This document shows positions 46,626 through 55,597 of a DNA stretch of 64,000 nucleotides, one piece after another. The stretch spans positions 167,003 to 231,002 of the forward strand of contig NZ_JACIGI010000004.1 of the NCBI RefSeq assembly GCF_014197795.1. Direction: 5' to 3'. Made by a program: the position numbers and the translations under genes. Under the pieces are notes generated by a model that searched no databases, had not been told where the DNA came from, and saw only the letters and a list, made by a program, of their open reading frames with translations. Position 1 is the stretch's first letter. Each line of letters starts with the position of its first letter. The stretch comes from Roseospira goensis (lineage in GTDB: Bacteria > Pseudomonadota > Alphaproteobacteria > Rhodospirillales > Rhodospirillaceae).

Positions 46626-49328
46626 CTACGGCGGCGGCTCCTCGGTTGTCGTCGGCAAAGTGACGCGGAAGCGCGCCCCCTGCCCAGGCCGGCCCGCGTC
46701 CAGCGTCAGGTCGCCGCCCATGCGGCGCATGATCCCCCGGCTGATGGCGAGCCCCAAACCGGCGCCCTTGTGGCCGCCCTTGGTCCAGGTGGCCGAGAAG
46801 ATGGAGAACACGCGGTCCCGGTGCTCGGCGGGCACACCCGGGCCGTTATCGCCGATCACGGCTTCGTAGCGACCGTCGCGCACCCGGCTTTTCACCGTGA
46901 TCTCGACGGCGTCCTTGTCGTTGTGGCGCACGGCGTTGGACAGCAGGTTGATGAACACCTGCCTGAGCCGGTCCGGATCCGCCTCCACCCGTGCCCCTCC
47001 GGCGCGCGTCCCGCACACCACCCGCACCGGCGCCTCGCCGCGCAGCCCCTCGCAGGTCTCCAGGGCCACGTCCAGCACCGCGTCCGGGTCCACCGGCTCC
47101 AGGGTGATCGGAATCTCGCCGCGTTCCACCACCCGCAGGTCCAGAATCACGTCCAGGAGCCGGGTCAGGCGGATGCTCTCGTCGTGGATGATGTTGACGA
47201 AGCGGCGCGCCTGCGTGCTGTCGAGGTCCGGAGAGGTGCGCAGGATCTCCGAGAACGACCGGATCGCGGTCATGGGCGTGCGCACCTCGTGGCTGACCTG
47301 GCTGAGGAAATCATCCTTCTGGCGGTCGATCTCGCGGAGCTGCGCGTTGGCCTCGCGCAACTGGCGGGCCGCGGTCTCCAGTTCGTCGGACTTGCGTTCG
47401 AGCGCCTGGCTGTAACGCATGATGCGGGCGGTCTCGTCGGCGATGCTGACCAGTTCGTCAAAGCTGACCTCCTCACCACCGGCCACCTGGGCCATCATCG
47501 CCCGGGCCGAGGCGGCGCCGACGCTGCCCGCCAGCCGGCGCTCCAGGTCCCCGATCAGGTCCTCGGTGGGCATGGGCAGGCCGGCGCTGATGCCCTGGCG
47601 GCGGGCGAAGGCATCGAACAGGTCCTGCGCCGGCTCGGCGCCCAGGATGCGCTGGGCCAGGATGAACAGTTCCTCGCTGGTGGCGATGCGCTGCACCCGG
47701 GTCCGCTCGCGCGCCCCGACATCGGCCCCGCCGCGGAAGACGTCGACGAACTGGCGCGCCTGCAGCCACTCCAGCGGATGCGGCTCGCGGCTCAGCGAGC
47801 CGGCGATGAACAGCAGCGCGTTCGCCGCCAGGCTCCAGAAGGTGGCATGCACCAGCGGATCCAGGCCGTCCAGCCCGAACAGCGCCTGCGGCCGCAGCAG
47901 GGCGATCCCGAACGGGCCATGCAGCAGCGTATCCGCCCCCAGCGGACCGCCGTCCTCCAGGCTGGGCAGGCCGAGGGTGTACATCCACATCAGAAAGCCG
48001 GCGGTCAGGCCCCACAGGGCGCCGCGCCGGTTGGCCTGGGGCCAGTACAGGCCGCCAAGCAGGCTGGGCAGGAACTGCGCCACGCCGACGAAGGCGATCA
48101 GGCCGATGGCCGCCAGGGCGTCCGACGCCCCGCTGACGCGGAAGTACAGGAACCCGAGCAGGATCAGGGTGGCGATGGCGATACGGCGGCTGGTCAGCAG
48201 CAGCCGGCGCACATCGCCGCTGGTGCGGGCGCGCTCGCGCGCCAGTCGCAACGCCAGCGGCGCCACGATGTGGTTCGACACCATCGTCGACAGCGCGATC
48301 GACGAGACGATGATCATCGAGGTCGCGGACGAGAACCCGCCCAGGAACACGAACAGCGCCAGCGCCTCGGCATCCGCCATCAGCGGCAGGGTCAGCACGT
48401 ACATGTCCGGATCGGCACCCGACGGCAATAGCGTCATGCCGGCGACCGCGATCGGCAGCGTGAACAGCGAGCTGAGGAACAGGTAGGCCGGGAACAACCA
48501 GGACGCCGTGGCGACGTGGCGCTCGTCCTCGTTCTCCACCACGATGACCTGGAACTGCCGCGGCAGGCACAGGATGGCGGCCGCCGACAGCCCGACCAGG
48601 GTAACCCAGCGCGGCCCGAACACCTCCTCCGCCTGCAGGAACCCCGGTGGCGCGGTGGCGAACAGCGCCCCCGGCCCGTCGAACAGGCCGAAGACGACGA
48701 ACGCCCCCACCGCCAGCAACGCGAACAGTTTGACCAGGGCTTCCAGGGCGATGGCCGCCACGACGCCGTGGTGGCGCTCGTTGGCGTCCACGTTGCGGGT
48801 GCCGAACAGGATGGTGAACGCGGCCATCGCCACCGCCACCCAGAACCCGGCCCGGAAATCGGCGTGATCCAGCGGCACGCCGGCGATGACCTGGTAGCTG
48901 ATGGTCACGGCCTTGAGCTGCAGCGCGATGTAGGGGGTCGCCGCCGCCACCGCGATCAGGGTCACCAGCGCGCCCAGGGCCTCGCTCTTGCCGAACCGCG
49001 ACGAGATCAGGTCGGCGATCGAGGTGATGCGCTGGGTGCGGCCGATGCGCACCAGCTTGCGCAGCAGCACCCACCAGCCCACGAACACCAGCGTCGGGCC
49101 GAGGTAGATGGTGGCGAACTCCAGGCCGCTGCGCGCCGCCGAGCCGACCGCGCCGTAGAATGTCCAGGAGGTGCAGTAGATCGAGATCGACAGCGTGTAG
49201 ACCAGCGGCGAGCGCAGCCATCCCGTCCGCCCGATCCGCGCCCGGCGATCGCCCCAGTACGCGACCGCGAACAGCAAGGCCACGTAGCCGAGGGCCGCCA
49301 CCAGGGCGAACTCGACCGCCGGCGTCAT
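46626..49328 (-). CDS. SLC5/PutP-type transporter-domain sensor histidine kinase
   Basis: The 900-residue protein fuses a sodium:solute-symporter-like domain (about 13 helices, residues ~1-540; IYCTSWTFYGAVGSAARSG, ISSRFGKSEALG) to a STAC-like linker (~590-650), a coiled coil, a HisKA domain with phospho-His680 (FLSQVSHEVRTPMTAIRSF) and an HATPase domain (VFINLLSNAVRHNDKD, IGDNGPGVP, KGAGLGLAISRG). This resembles CbrA-type kinases, which couple nutrient sensing or transport to signalling. ATG 49328 overlaps the stop of the 86-residue gene (ATGA). A response-regulator gene is in the same operon. Confidence 0.93.
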   Translation of the reverse strand: MTPAVEFALVAALGYVALLFAVAYWGDRRARIGRTGWLRSPLVYTLSISIYCTSWTFYGAVGSAARSGLEFATIYLGPTLVFVGWWVLLRKLVRIGRTQRITSIADLISSRFGKSEALGALVTLIAVAAATPYIALQLKAVTISYQVIAGVPLDHADFRAGFWVAVAMAAFTILFGTRNVDANERHHGVVAAIALEALVKLFALLAVGAFVVFGLFDGPGALFATAPPGFLQAEEVFGPRWVTLVGLSAAAILCLPRQFQVIVVENEDERHVATASWLFPAYLFLSSLFTLPIAVAGMTLLPSGADPDMYVLTLPLMADAEALALFVFLGGFSSATSMIIVSSIALSTMVSNHIVAPLALRLARERARTSGDVRRLLLTSRRIAIATLILLGFLYFRVSGASDALAAIGLIAFVGVAQFLPSLLGGLYWPQANRRGALWGLTAGFLMWMYTLGLPSLEDGGPLGADTLLHGPFGIALLRPQALFGLDGLDPLVHATFWSLAANALLFIAGSLSREPHPLEWLQARQFVDVFRGGADVGARERTRVQRIATSEELFILAQRILGAEPAQDLFDAFARRQGISAGLPMPTEDLIGDLERRLAGSVGAASARAMMAQVAGGEEVSFDELVSIADETARIMRYSQALERKSDELETAARQLREANAQLREIDRQKDDFLSQVSHEVRTPMTAIRSFSEILRTSPDLDSTQARRFVNIIHDESIRLTRLLDVILDLRVVERGEIPITLEPVDPDAVLDVALETCEGLRGEAPVRVVCGTRAGGARVEADPDRLRQVFINLLSNAVRHNDKDAVEITVKSRVRDGRYEAVIGDNGPGVPAEHRDRVFSIFSATWTKGGHKGAGLGLAISRGIMRRMGGDLTLDAGRPGQGARFRVTLPTTTEEPPP

Positions 49329-49585
49329 CGTTCGGCACCGCTGCGCGGCGTGAGGGCGCCGGCCAGACGCGCCGCCACCAGGATCAGCGCGGCCCAGACC
49401 CCGAACACGTAGAGCACGATCGCCGGCACCCCGCCGAGCGCGCCCCACCCCAGCGGGATGGCGATCAGCGGCGGCATGAGGGCAAAGGTGCCGAACACCG
49501 GGACCAGGATGGCCAGATCGCGCCAGCGCCGGCGCGGCGCATCCTCCGCCGCCGCCGGCACACCGGCGTCGTCCGCGTCCCTCAC
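49325..49585 (-). CDS. Small two-helix membrane protein in the kinase operon
   Basis: The 86-residue product has a charged N-terminus (~22 residues) and two hydrophobic segments (LAILVPVFGTFALMPPLIAI and VPAIVLYVFGVWAALILVAA). Its GTG start (49585) overlaps the response-regulator stop as GTGA, and its stop overlaps the kinase start as ATGA, so production is tied to both. I do not recognise a named family. By position it may assemble with the transporter-like sensor domain, much as small partner subunits accompany some SSS-family transporters (inference). Confidence 0.7.
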   Translation of the reverse strand: MRDADDAGVPAAAEDAPRRRWRDLAILVPVFGTFALMPPLIAIPLGWGALGGVPAIVLYVFGVWAALILVAARLAGALTPRSGAER

Positions 49586-49953
49586 GGCGCCGCCAGGCCG
49601 CGCACCGCCCGCACCACGTCCTGGTTCGAGAACGGCTTGGCGATGAAGGCGTCGGCCCCCATCTGCTCGGCCATCTGGCGGTCGCGCGCCTGCCCCTTGG
49701 CGGTCAGCATCAGGACCGGCAGCCCGGACAGGGCCGGCTCCGCCCGTACGGCCTTGAGCACCTCGAAGCCGTTGCGGCGCGGCAGCATGATGTCGAGGAT
49801 CAGGAGATCGGTCGCCGGCGCCGTCCGCAACTGCGACAGGGCATCGTCGCCGTCCCGCGCGGTGGCGATGTCGTAGCCCTCGCGGCCCAGGATGAAGACC
49901 AGCGATTCCAGGATGCTCGGCTCGTCCTCGGCGATCAATAGGCGCGTGGCCAC
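49582..49953 (-). CDS. Single-domain response regulator
   Basis: The 123-residue receiver domain starts at GTG 49953 with GGGAGGA upstream: ATRLLIAEDEPSILESLVFI carries the acidic pair, LLILDIMLPRRNGFEVL has phospho-acceptor Asp54, and VLMLTAKGQ and DAFIAKPFSNQDVV contain the Thr and Lys switch residues. There is no output domain, so it acts by protein contact or as a phosphate relay. It is the first gene of the operon with the small membrane protein and the kinase, the probable cognate pair. Confidence 0.93.
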   Translation of the reverse strand: MATRLLIAEDEPSILESLVFILGREGYDIATARDGDDALSQLRTAPATDLLILDIMLPRRNGFEVLKAVRAEPALSGLPVLMLTAKGQARDRQMAEQMGADAFIAKPFSNQDVVRAVRGLAAP

Positions 49954-50065
49954 GCGCGTCCTCCCTGTCCCTGTCGGCCTTATTATGGCGTTTGGTCCAC
50001 CATCGTACTCGTGCCGGGTGTCGATGACAAAGCCGCAGGTGCGGCGCTCCCCGCCCGCCCCGGTG

Positions 50066-51616
50066 TCACGCCGGCACGATCGGGTCCGCGACCCGATGCG
50101 GGCACCGCTCGCGCGGGCACACGCGACACGACACGCCGACGGCATCGGCGCGCGCCCGGGGCGACAGGTCGAGACCGTCGCCGTAAACCACCCGGTCGGC
50201 GAACTGGACGTCGCAGACCAGGGCGATCGACAGGTGGCGCGGGGGGACCGCGAAGCTGTCCACGCCCTTGCCCACGGTCTGGGCGACGAACAGCACCCGG
50301 TCGCCTGACGGGGTCTCGGCGAGCTGGCGCACGATCGCCCCGGGGGTCTGGAACGCGCGGTAGACCGCCCACAGCGAACAGGCCGAGCCGTGGCGCGGCA
50401 TGGGCAGTCGCGGCAACGGGAACGGCTTGCTGAGGTTGCCGGCCGGGTCGGCGCGCAGCATGCCGAACGGCACCCCCTCGGCACCGGGCCGGCGCAGGCT
50501 CACGTAGCGCTGGCAGATCTGTTCCACGCTAGCCAGGTACTTGCGCCGCATCAGGCCGATGTCGTAACGCAGCCGCTCCGCGTCCTCCCGGAACGGCTCG
50601 TACGGAAACAGCAGCGCGGCGGCGGCATAGGACGCGAGCACCCCCTCGGCCCGGGTCCGCGCGGCCGGCGAGGCCAGGCTCGGGGCGGCGTCAATGAGCG
50701 CCCGGATCGGCTCCGCCAGCTCGCGCGCAACCACCCGGCAGGCCAGGGCGAAGCGCCGGCTGGGGGCCGGCGCGCCCTCCTCCAGGGCGGGATCGGTCAC
50801 ATCCTCCGGCGCCGGCTGCGGTGCACCGCGCCCGCGCCGTTGCCGGGGCGCCGCCGCCACGTCGCCGCTCTCCAGCACGGTGGTCAGCTTGACCGCCCCG
50901 CCAGCCTGATCGGCCCCGATGCGGCGGCGCAGGCGATCCGCGCCCTCCTCCAGGGTCGGGAAGTGCGCGTTGCTGGCCAGGATGAAGTCGTCCACCTCCT
51001 CGGCCGGCGTGATCGCCTGCTTGGGCGCCTCGGCCCGGTCCAGGAAGTCCGCCAGCGCCTGGGCGGCGTCGGACAGGCGCGTGCTCTCCGAGACCAGCGT
51101 GGAGCGGAAGCGCCGCGAGTGGCCGGCGTCGAGGTCGTCCACGCTTTCCAGGATCTCGGCGGTGGAGCGGATGCCAGCGATGGTGGTCAGCATGCGGTGC
51201 ACGATGTCGGACAGGAACGGATCCTGGCGCAGGCGGTCCGACAGGGCGGCGATCACCTCGCCGCGGTCGCGGCACTCCCGGTGCAGCAGCGCCAGGGCCT
51301 GCGCCCAGCCCGGATGACGGCCCACCAGGGCCGGCACGGTCGCCGCCTGCAACCCCAGGGCGGCCAGCAGCGGCTCGCCCGCCAGTTCGGTCACCTCGTT
51401 CATGAGGCGCCGGTCGGCGGCGTCGTCGAGCGTCGCGGGGTCCAGATCGAGGGCGCGGGCGATGCGAATCAGAAGCGCGCCGCCGATGCTCCGCTTCCCG
51501 CGTTCGATGAGATTGAAATAGGACGTGGAGATTCCGACCTGCTTCGCCAGCTCTGCTTGTGTCAGGCCCAGGGCTTTGCGCTTTTCGCGTATCTTGAGGC
51601 CGAACCCCGTTTCCAT
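50066..51616 (-). CDS. XRE-family regulator, ScfR-like, with a HisKA-like internal segment
   Basis: The 516-residue protein has a helix-turn-helix at residues ~5-65 (IREKRKALGLTQAELAKQVG, ISTSYFNLIERGKRSI) and a C-terminal ScfR/DUF2083-type domain (LMRRKYLASVEQICQRYVSL, GSACSLWAVYRAFQTPG) ending in a Cys motif CRVCPRERCPHR. Regulators of this class respond to acyl-CoA or central carbon status. Residues 134-193 resemble a kinase dimerisation domain (FLSDIVHRMLTTIAGIRSTA, His140) with no ATPase domain. ATG 51616 follows GGGAGG. Divergent from the ABC operon, 113 bp upstream of the response regulator gene. Confidence 0.87.
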   Translation of the reverse strand: METGFGLKIREKRKALGLTQAELAKQVGISTSYFNLIERGKRSIGGALLIRIARALDLDPATLDDAADRRLMNEVTELAGEPLLAALGLQAATVPALVGRHPGWAQALALLHRECRDRGEVIAALSDRLRQDPFLSDIVHRMLTTIAGIRSTAEILESVDDLDAGHSRRFRSTLVSESTRLSDAAQALADFLDRAEAPKQAITPAEEVDDFILASNAHFPTLEEGADRLRRRIGADQAGGAVKLTTVLESGDVAAAPRQRRGRGAPQPAPEDVTDPALEEGAPAPSRRFALACRVVARELAEPIRALIDAAPSLASPAARTRAEGVLASYAAAALLFPYEPFREDAERLRYDIGLMRRKYLASVEQICQRYVSLRRPGAEGVPFGMLRADPAGNLSKPFPLPRLPMPRHGSACSLWAVYRAFQTPGAIVRQLAETPSGDRVLFVAQTVGKGVDSFAVPPRHLSIALVCDVQFADRVVYGDGLDLSPRARADAVGVSCRVCPRERCPHRVADPIVPA

Positions 51617-51895
51617 GCCAGCCTCCCGGAATGACAGGGCTTTTTGCGGCGCAAGGTGGAATAATTGACAACTCGACAGCCCATTCAAATCAAATTATTA
51701 CAAAAAGCCCTTTTCAAATCAATATATTATTGTCCTTTTGACAACCTCCCCGTATCGCTGAAGGCAGAAGCTCGCCGGTCTCGCGCTCCCAGTGCGCCGA
51801 TCGGGCTTCGATCGCGTGGCCGCCGGCAACACGGTAGCCAGGGCCGGACGTTCCTCTGGCCGCGCCACTTCGAACGATCGACAGGGAGAAACGTT
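51617..51895. promoter_or_regulatory. AT-rich divergent promoter/operator region
   Basis: This 279-bp gap includes an unusually AT-rich stretch (~51660-51745) between the XRE regulator and the ABC operon. It holds direct repeats TTCAAATCAA at 51684-51693 and 51713-51722, an inverted repeat TTGTC-CTTTT-GACAA at 51730-51744, two TTGACAAC boxes (51665, 51738) and TTGCGGCGCAA near the regulator start. It is the best candidate for the regulator's binding region and both promoters; exact promoter boxes are not certain. Confidence 0.55.
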
Positions 51896-53239
51896 ATGGT
51901 TGAGTTTTTCACGCCGAGCCGTCGCGGCGTCCTGAAGGGCGGGGCCGCCCTGGGGGCCGGCCTGGCCGCGCCCACCATCTTCAGCTCCCGCGTGTGGGCG
52001 GCCGACTATCTGAACAAGCCGATGGGCGACACCGTCACCTTCGGCTTCAACGTGCCGCAGACCGGCGCCTACGCCGACGAGGGCGCCGACGAGTTGCGCG
52101 CCTACGAGCTCGCCGTGAAGCACCTCAACGGTGAGGGCGACGGCGGCATGCTGAACACCATGAAGCCGCTGGCGCTCACCGGCAACGGCGTGCTGGGCAA
52201 GAAGGTGGCCTTCGTCACCGGTGACACCCAGACCAAGTCCGACGCCGCTCGCGCCAGCGCCAAGCGCATGATCGAGAAGGACGGCGCCATCATGATCACC
52301 GGCGGCTCGTCCTCCGGTGTGGCCATCGCCGTGCAGTCGCTGTGCCAGGAGGCGGGCGTCATCTTCATGTCCGGCCTGACGCACTCCAACGACACCACCG
52401 GCAAGGACAAGCGCCGCAACGGCTTCCGTCACTTCTTCAACGCCTACATGTCGGGTGCGGCGCTGGCGCCGGTGCTGAAGAACGCCTACGGCACGGACCG
52501 CAAGGCCTACCACCTGACCGCCGACTACACCTGGGGCTGGAGCCAGGAGGAGTCGATCAAGAACGCCACCGAGGCGCTGGGCTGGGAGACCCTCGAGGCG
52601 GTGCGCACCCCGCTGGGCGCCGGCGACTTCTCGCAGTACATCACGCCGGTGCTGAACTCCGGCGCCGACGTGCTGATCCTGAACCACTACGGCAAGGACA
52701 TGGTGAACAGCCTGACCCAGGCGGTGCAGTTCGGCCTGCGCGACAAGCAGGTCAACGGCAAGGACTTCACCATTGTGGTGCCCCTGTACTCGCGCCTGAT
52801 GGCGCAGGGTGCGGGTGAGAACGTGAAGGGCATCTTCGGCTCCACCAACTGGCACTGGTCGCTTCAGGACGAGGGCTCGAAGGCGTTCGTGAAGTCCTTC
52901 GGCGAAGAGTACGGCTTCCCGCCGTCCCAGGCCGCCCACACCTGCTACGTCCAGGCGCTGCTGTACGCCGACGCCTGCGAGCGCGCCGGCACCTTCATGC
53001 CCTGCGCCGTGGTCGGCGCCCTGGAGGGCCACGAGTTCGACGGCATGGGCAACGGCCCGACCCTGTACCGCGCTGCGGACCACCAGTGCTTCAAGAAGGT
53101 CCTGGTGGTGAAGGGCAACGAGAACCCGACCTCGCAGTTCGACATCCTCGAAGTGGTGCAGGAAGTGCCGGTCGAGCAGGTCACCTACGATCCGGCGATC
53201 TTCGGCGGCGACCTCGGCGAGTGCAACAACGGGGCGTAA
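51896..53239 (+). CDS. ABC transporter periplasmic binding protein (branched-chain/amide type)
   Basis: The 447-residue type I binding protein has a twin-arginine-like signal (SRRGVLKGGAALGAGLAAP) ending near RVWA-AD, then GDTVTFGFNVPQTGAYADEG, KVAFVTGDTQTKSDAARASA and ITGGSSSGVAIAVQSLCQEA. It contains four mature cysteines, one pair near the C-terminus (CYVQALLYADACERAG). ATG at 51896 follows AGGGAGAAA. It is the first gene of the complete permease-ATPase operon. The ligand could be an amino acid, urea or short amide; sequence alone does not decide. Confidence 0.92.
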   Translation: MVEFFTPSRRGVLKGGAALGAGLAAPTIFSSRVWAADYLNKPMGDTVTFGFNVPQTGAYADEGADELRAYELAVKHLNGEGDGGMLNTMKPLALTGNGVLGKKVAFVTGDTQTKSDAARASAKRMIEKDGAIMITGGSSSGVAIAVQSLCQEAGVIFMSGLTHSNDTTGKDKRRNGFRHFFNAYMSGAALAPVLKNAYGTDRKAYHLTADYTWGWSQEESIKNATEALGWETLEAVRTPLGAGDFSQYITPVLNSGADVLILNHYGKDMVNSLTQAVQFGLRDKQVNGKDFTIVVPLYSRLMAQGAGENVKGIFGSTNWHWSLQDEGSKAFVKSFGEEYGFPPSQAAHTCYVQALLYADACERAGTFMPCAVVGALEGHEFDGMGNGPTLYRAADHQCFKKVLVVKGNENPTSQFDILEVVQEVPVEQVTYDPAIFGGDLGECNNGA

Positions 53240-53273
53240 GCCGCCCTCTCCTGTGACCCGAAAGGATGGCGGT

Positions 53274-53294
53274 CGCCCCGGTCGGGCCGGGGCG
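53274..53294 (+). terminator. Intercistronic GC hairpin after the binding-protein gene
   Basis: CGCCCCGG (53274-53281) and CCGGGGCG (53287-53294) form a perfect 8-bp stem with loop TCGGG, 35 bp past the stop codon. Hairpins here commonly stabilise the upstream mRNA or partly end transcription, giving more binding protein than permease. No T-run follows, so full termination is unlikely. Confidence 0.55.
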
Positions 53295-53385
53295 GCCGCC
53301 CCCGTTCTATCCGGGGCATCGCCGCGCGCGCGGCCGGCCGGCTCCGGATGCAAGAATTTCCTGACGCTAGAAGGAGTCTGACGGG

Positions 53386-54414
53386 ATGGACGCGATCCTT
53401 CTCCAGATCCTGAACGGGCTCGACAAGGGCGGCGCCTACGCCCTGATCGCGCTCGGATTGACGCTGGTGTTCGGCACCCTGGGCGTCGTCAACTTCGCCC
53501 ATGGCGCCCTGTTCATGCTGGGGGCGTTCTGTGCCGTGACGGTCAACCAGTTGATCGGACTGGAGCAGGTCACCCAGGATCCCACCCAGCTGACCCCGTG
53601 GGGCACGCCGGTCGAGATCCGCGAGCCCTATATCGTTTCTTGGCTGGGCGACACCGGGCTGCTCATCCTGGAGTATTCGGTCCCGGTCTCCATTCTGGCG
53701 GCCATTCCCGTGATGATCGTCATCGGGCTGGTCATGGAGCGGGGCCTGATCCAGTTCTTCTACAAGCGGCCGCACGCCGAGCAGATCCTGGTCACCTTCG
53801 GCCTCGCCATCGTGCTGCAGGAGATCATCAAAACGCTGTTCGGCGCCAACCCGCTGCCGCAGACCCCGCCGGATGCCCTGCGCACCGCCGCCGACGTGGG
53901 CGTGATGTTCGGTTTCGAGCCCGGCCAGATCGTCTATCCCTGGTGGCGCCTGGTCTACTTCCTGTTCGCCGCGCTGGTCATCGGTAGTGTCTTCGCCTTC
54001 CTGCAGTTGACCACCTTCGGCATGGTCGTGCGTGCCGGCATGGCCGACCGCGAGACCGTGGGCCTGTTCGGCATCGACATTCAGAAGCGCTTCACCGTCG
54101 TCTTCGGCCTGGCGGCCGTGGTGGCCGGCCTCGCGGGTGTCATGTACACGCCCATCCTGCCGCCGGACTACCACATGGGCATGGACTTCCTGGTGCTGTC
54201 CTTCGTCGTCGTCGTCGTGGGGGGCATGGGCAGCCTGCCGGGCGCGGTGGCCGCAGGCTTCCTGCTCGGCATCCTGCAGTCGTTCGCGTCCATGACCGAG
54301 GTCAAGAGCATTTTCCCCGGCATCGACCAGATCATCATCTATCTGGTCGCGGTCGTGATCCTGCTGGTCCGGCCCCGCGGCCTGATGGGCCGCAAGGGTG
54401 TGATGGAGGGCTAA
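53386..54414 (+). CDS. livH: Branched-chain-type ABC transporter permease (LivH family)
   Basis: The 342-residue inner-membrane permease has about eight helices. It opens [40 protein letters not shown], the conserved LivH N-terminus, and has [20 protein letters not shown] near the end, the ATPase-coupling segment. An insertion of about 40 residues between helices 2 and 3 ([20 protein letters not shown]) is longer than in E. coli LivH and occurs in amide/urea-type systems. ATG 53386 follows AAGGAG. It is five bases ahead of livM. Confidence 0.93.
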   Translation: MDAILLQILNGLDKGGAYALIALGLTLVFGTLGVVNFAHGALFMLGAFCAVTVNQLIGLEQVTQDPTQLTPWGTPVEIREPYIVSWLGDTGLLILEYSVPVSILAAIPVMIVIGLVMERGLIQFFYKRPHAEQILVTFGLAIVLQEIIKTLFGANPLPQTPPDALRTAADVGVMFGFEPGQIVYPWWRLVYFLFAALVIGSVFAFLQLTTFGMVVRAGMADRETVGLFGIDIQKRFTVVFGLAAVVAGLAGVMYTPILPPDYHMGMDFLVLSFVVVVVGGMGSLPGAVAAGFLLGILQSFASMTEVKSIFPGIDQIIIYLVAVVILLVRPRGLMGRKGVMEG

Positions 54415-54419
54415 CCGCG

Positions 54420-55580
54420 ATGAAACCCGTCAAAGCCACCGCCCGCAACGACCACCTGCTGTTCGTCGTCTTCGCCGTGGTCGTGCTCGCCATGCCGATC
54501 TGGCTGGCGCCGCTGGGCGCCGGCTACCCGGACCTGATGCAGAAGTTCGCCATCTACGGCCTGTTCGCGATGGGCTTCAACATCCTGTTCGGGCTGACCG
54601 GCTACCTGTCCTTCGGCCACGCCGCGTTCCTCGGCGTGGGCTCCTACACCGCGGTGTGGTCGTTCAAGCTGCTGGGCATGAACCCGCTCCCGGCCATCGC
54701 CCTCGCCGTGGTGACGACCGGCGTGTTCGCCTGGGTCATCGGCTACATCAGCCTGCGCCGCACCGGGATCTACTTCTCCATCCTGACCCTGGCGTTCGCG
54801 CAGATGTCCTACAACCTCGCCTACTCGGTGCTGACGCCGATCACCAACGGTGAGACCGGCCTGCGCGTTCTGAACGACGATCCGCGCATCCTCGACCACA
54901 TGGTCGGCCGCGGGGAGGCCGACGGCTCCCTGGTGGCGACGCTGTTCGGCGTCGAGATGAACGGCATGCCCGGATTCTACTTCTGTGCCGCCTTCCTGAT
55001 CATCGGCATGTACATCTCGATCCGCATCTTCCGCTCACCCTTCGGCCTGATGCTGCGGGCCATCAAGACCAACCAGAACCGCCTCAATTACACCGGTGTC
55101 AGCACCCGGCCCTATGCGCTGACGGCCTTCGTCATCTCCGGCATGTACGCCGGGCTCGCCGGCGGTCTCCTGTGCGTCACCGACCCGCTGGCGGGCGCCG
55201 AGCGCATGCAGTGGACCGCCTCCGGTGAGGTGGTGCTGATGACGATCCTGGGCGGCGCCGGCACCCTGGTCGGCCCGATCATCGGGGCGGGCCTCATCAA
55301 GTACTCGGAGAACATCTTCTCGGCCTTCAACGAGCAGACCCTGCACGGCATCTTCGCCTTCCTCCCGGACGGCATCGAGGGCGCCGTGGTGTCCGTGGCC
55401 GGCCTGTTCGTCGGCGAGGGCTGGCACCTCACCCTCGGCCTGCTGTTCATGATCATCGTGATCTTCCTGCCGGGCGGCCTGATCGAAGGCGGCAAGCGGC
55501 TGGTCGACATGACCGGGCGCGGCCCGCGCGGGGGCGGCGGCGGCCGCGCCGGCGATGCCGCGCCCCAGGCAGCCGAGTAA
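54420..55580 (+). CDS. livM: Branched-chain-type ABC transporter permease (LivM family)
   Basis: The 386-residue second permease carries [35 protein letters not shown], the [19 protein letters not shown] segment and [20 protein letters not shown], the LivM equivalent of the coupling loop. The region between these holds an ~45-residue soluble insertion ([18 protein letters not shown]). The C-terminal tail is Gly/Ala-rich and disordered. It works as a heterodimer with the preceding gene product. It is followed by livG after 17 bp with GGGGGAGG in between. Confidence 0.93.
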   Translation: MKPVKATARNDHLLFVVFAVVVLAMPIWLAPLGAGYPDLMQKFAIYGLFAMGFNILFGLTGYLSFGHAAFLGVGSYTAVWSFKLLGMNPLPAIALAVVTTGVFAWVIGYISLRRTGIYFSILTLAFAQMSYNLAYSVLTPITNGETGLRVLNDDPRILDHMVGRGEADGSLVATLFGVEMNGMPGFYFCAAFLIIGMYISIRIFRSPFGLMLRAIKTNQNRLNYTGVSTRPYALTAFVISGMYAGLAGGLLCVTDPLAGAERMQWTASGEVVLMTILGGAGTLVGPIIGAGLIKYSENIFSAFNEQTLHGIFAFLPDGIEGAVVSVAGLFVGEGWHLTLGLLFMIIVIFLPGGLIEGGKRLVDMTGRGPRGGGGGRAGDAAPQAAE

Positions 55581-55597
55581 GGGGGAGGACAGCCGCA

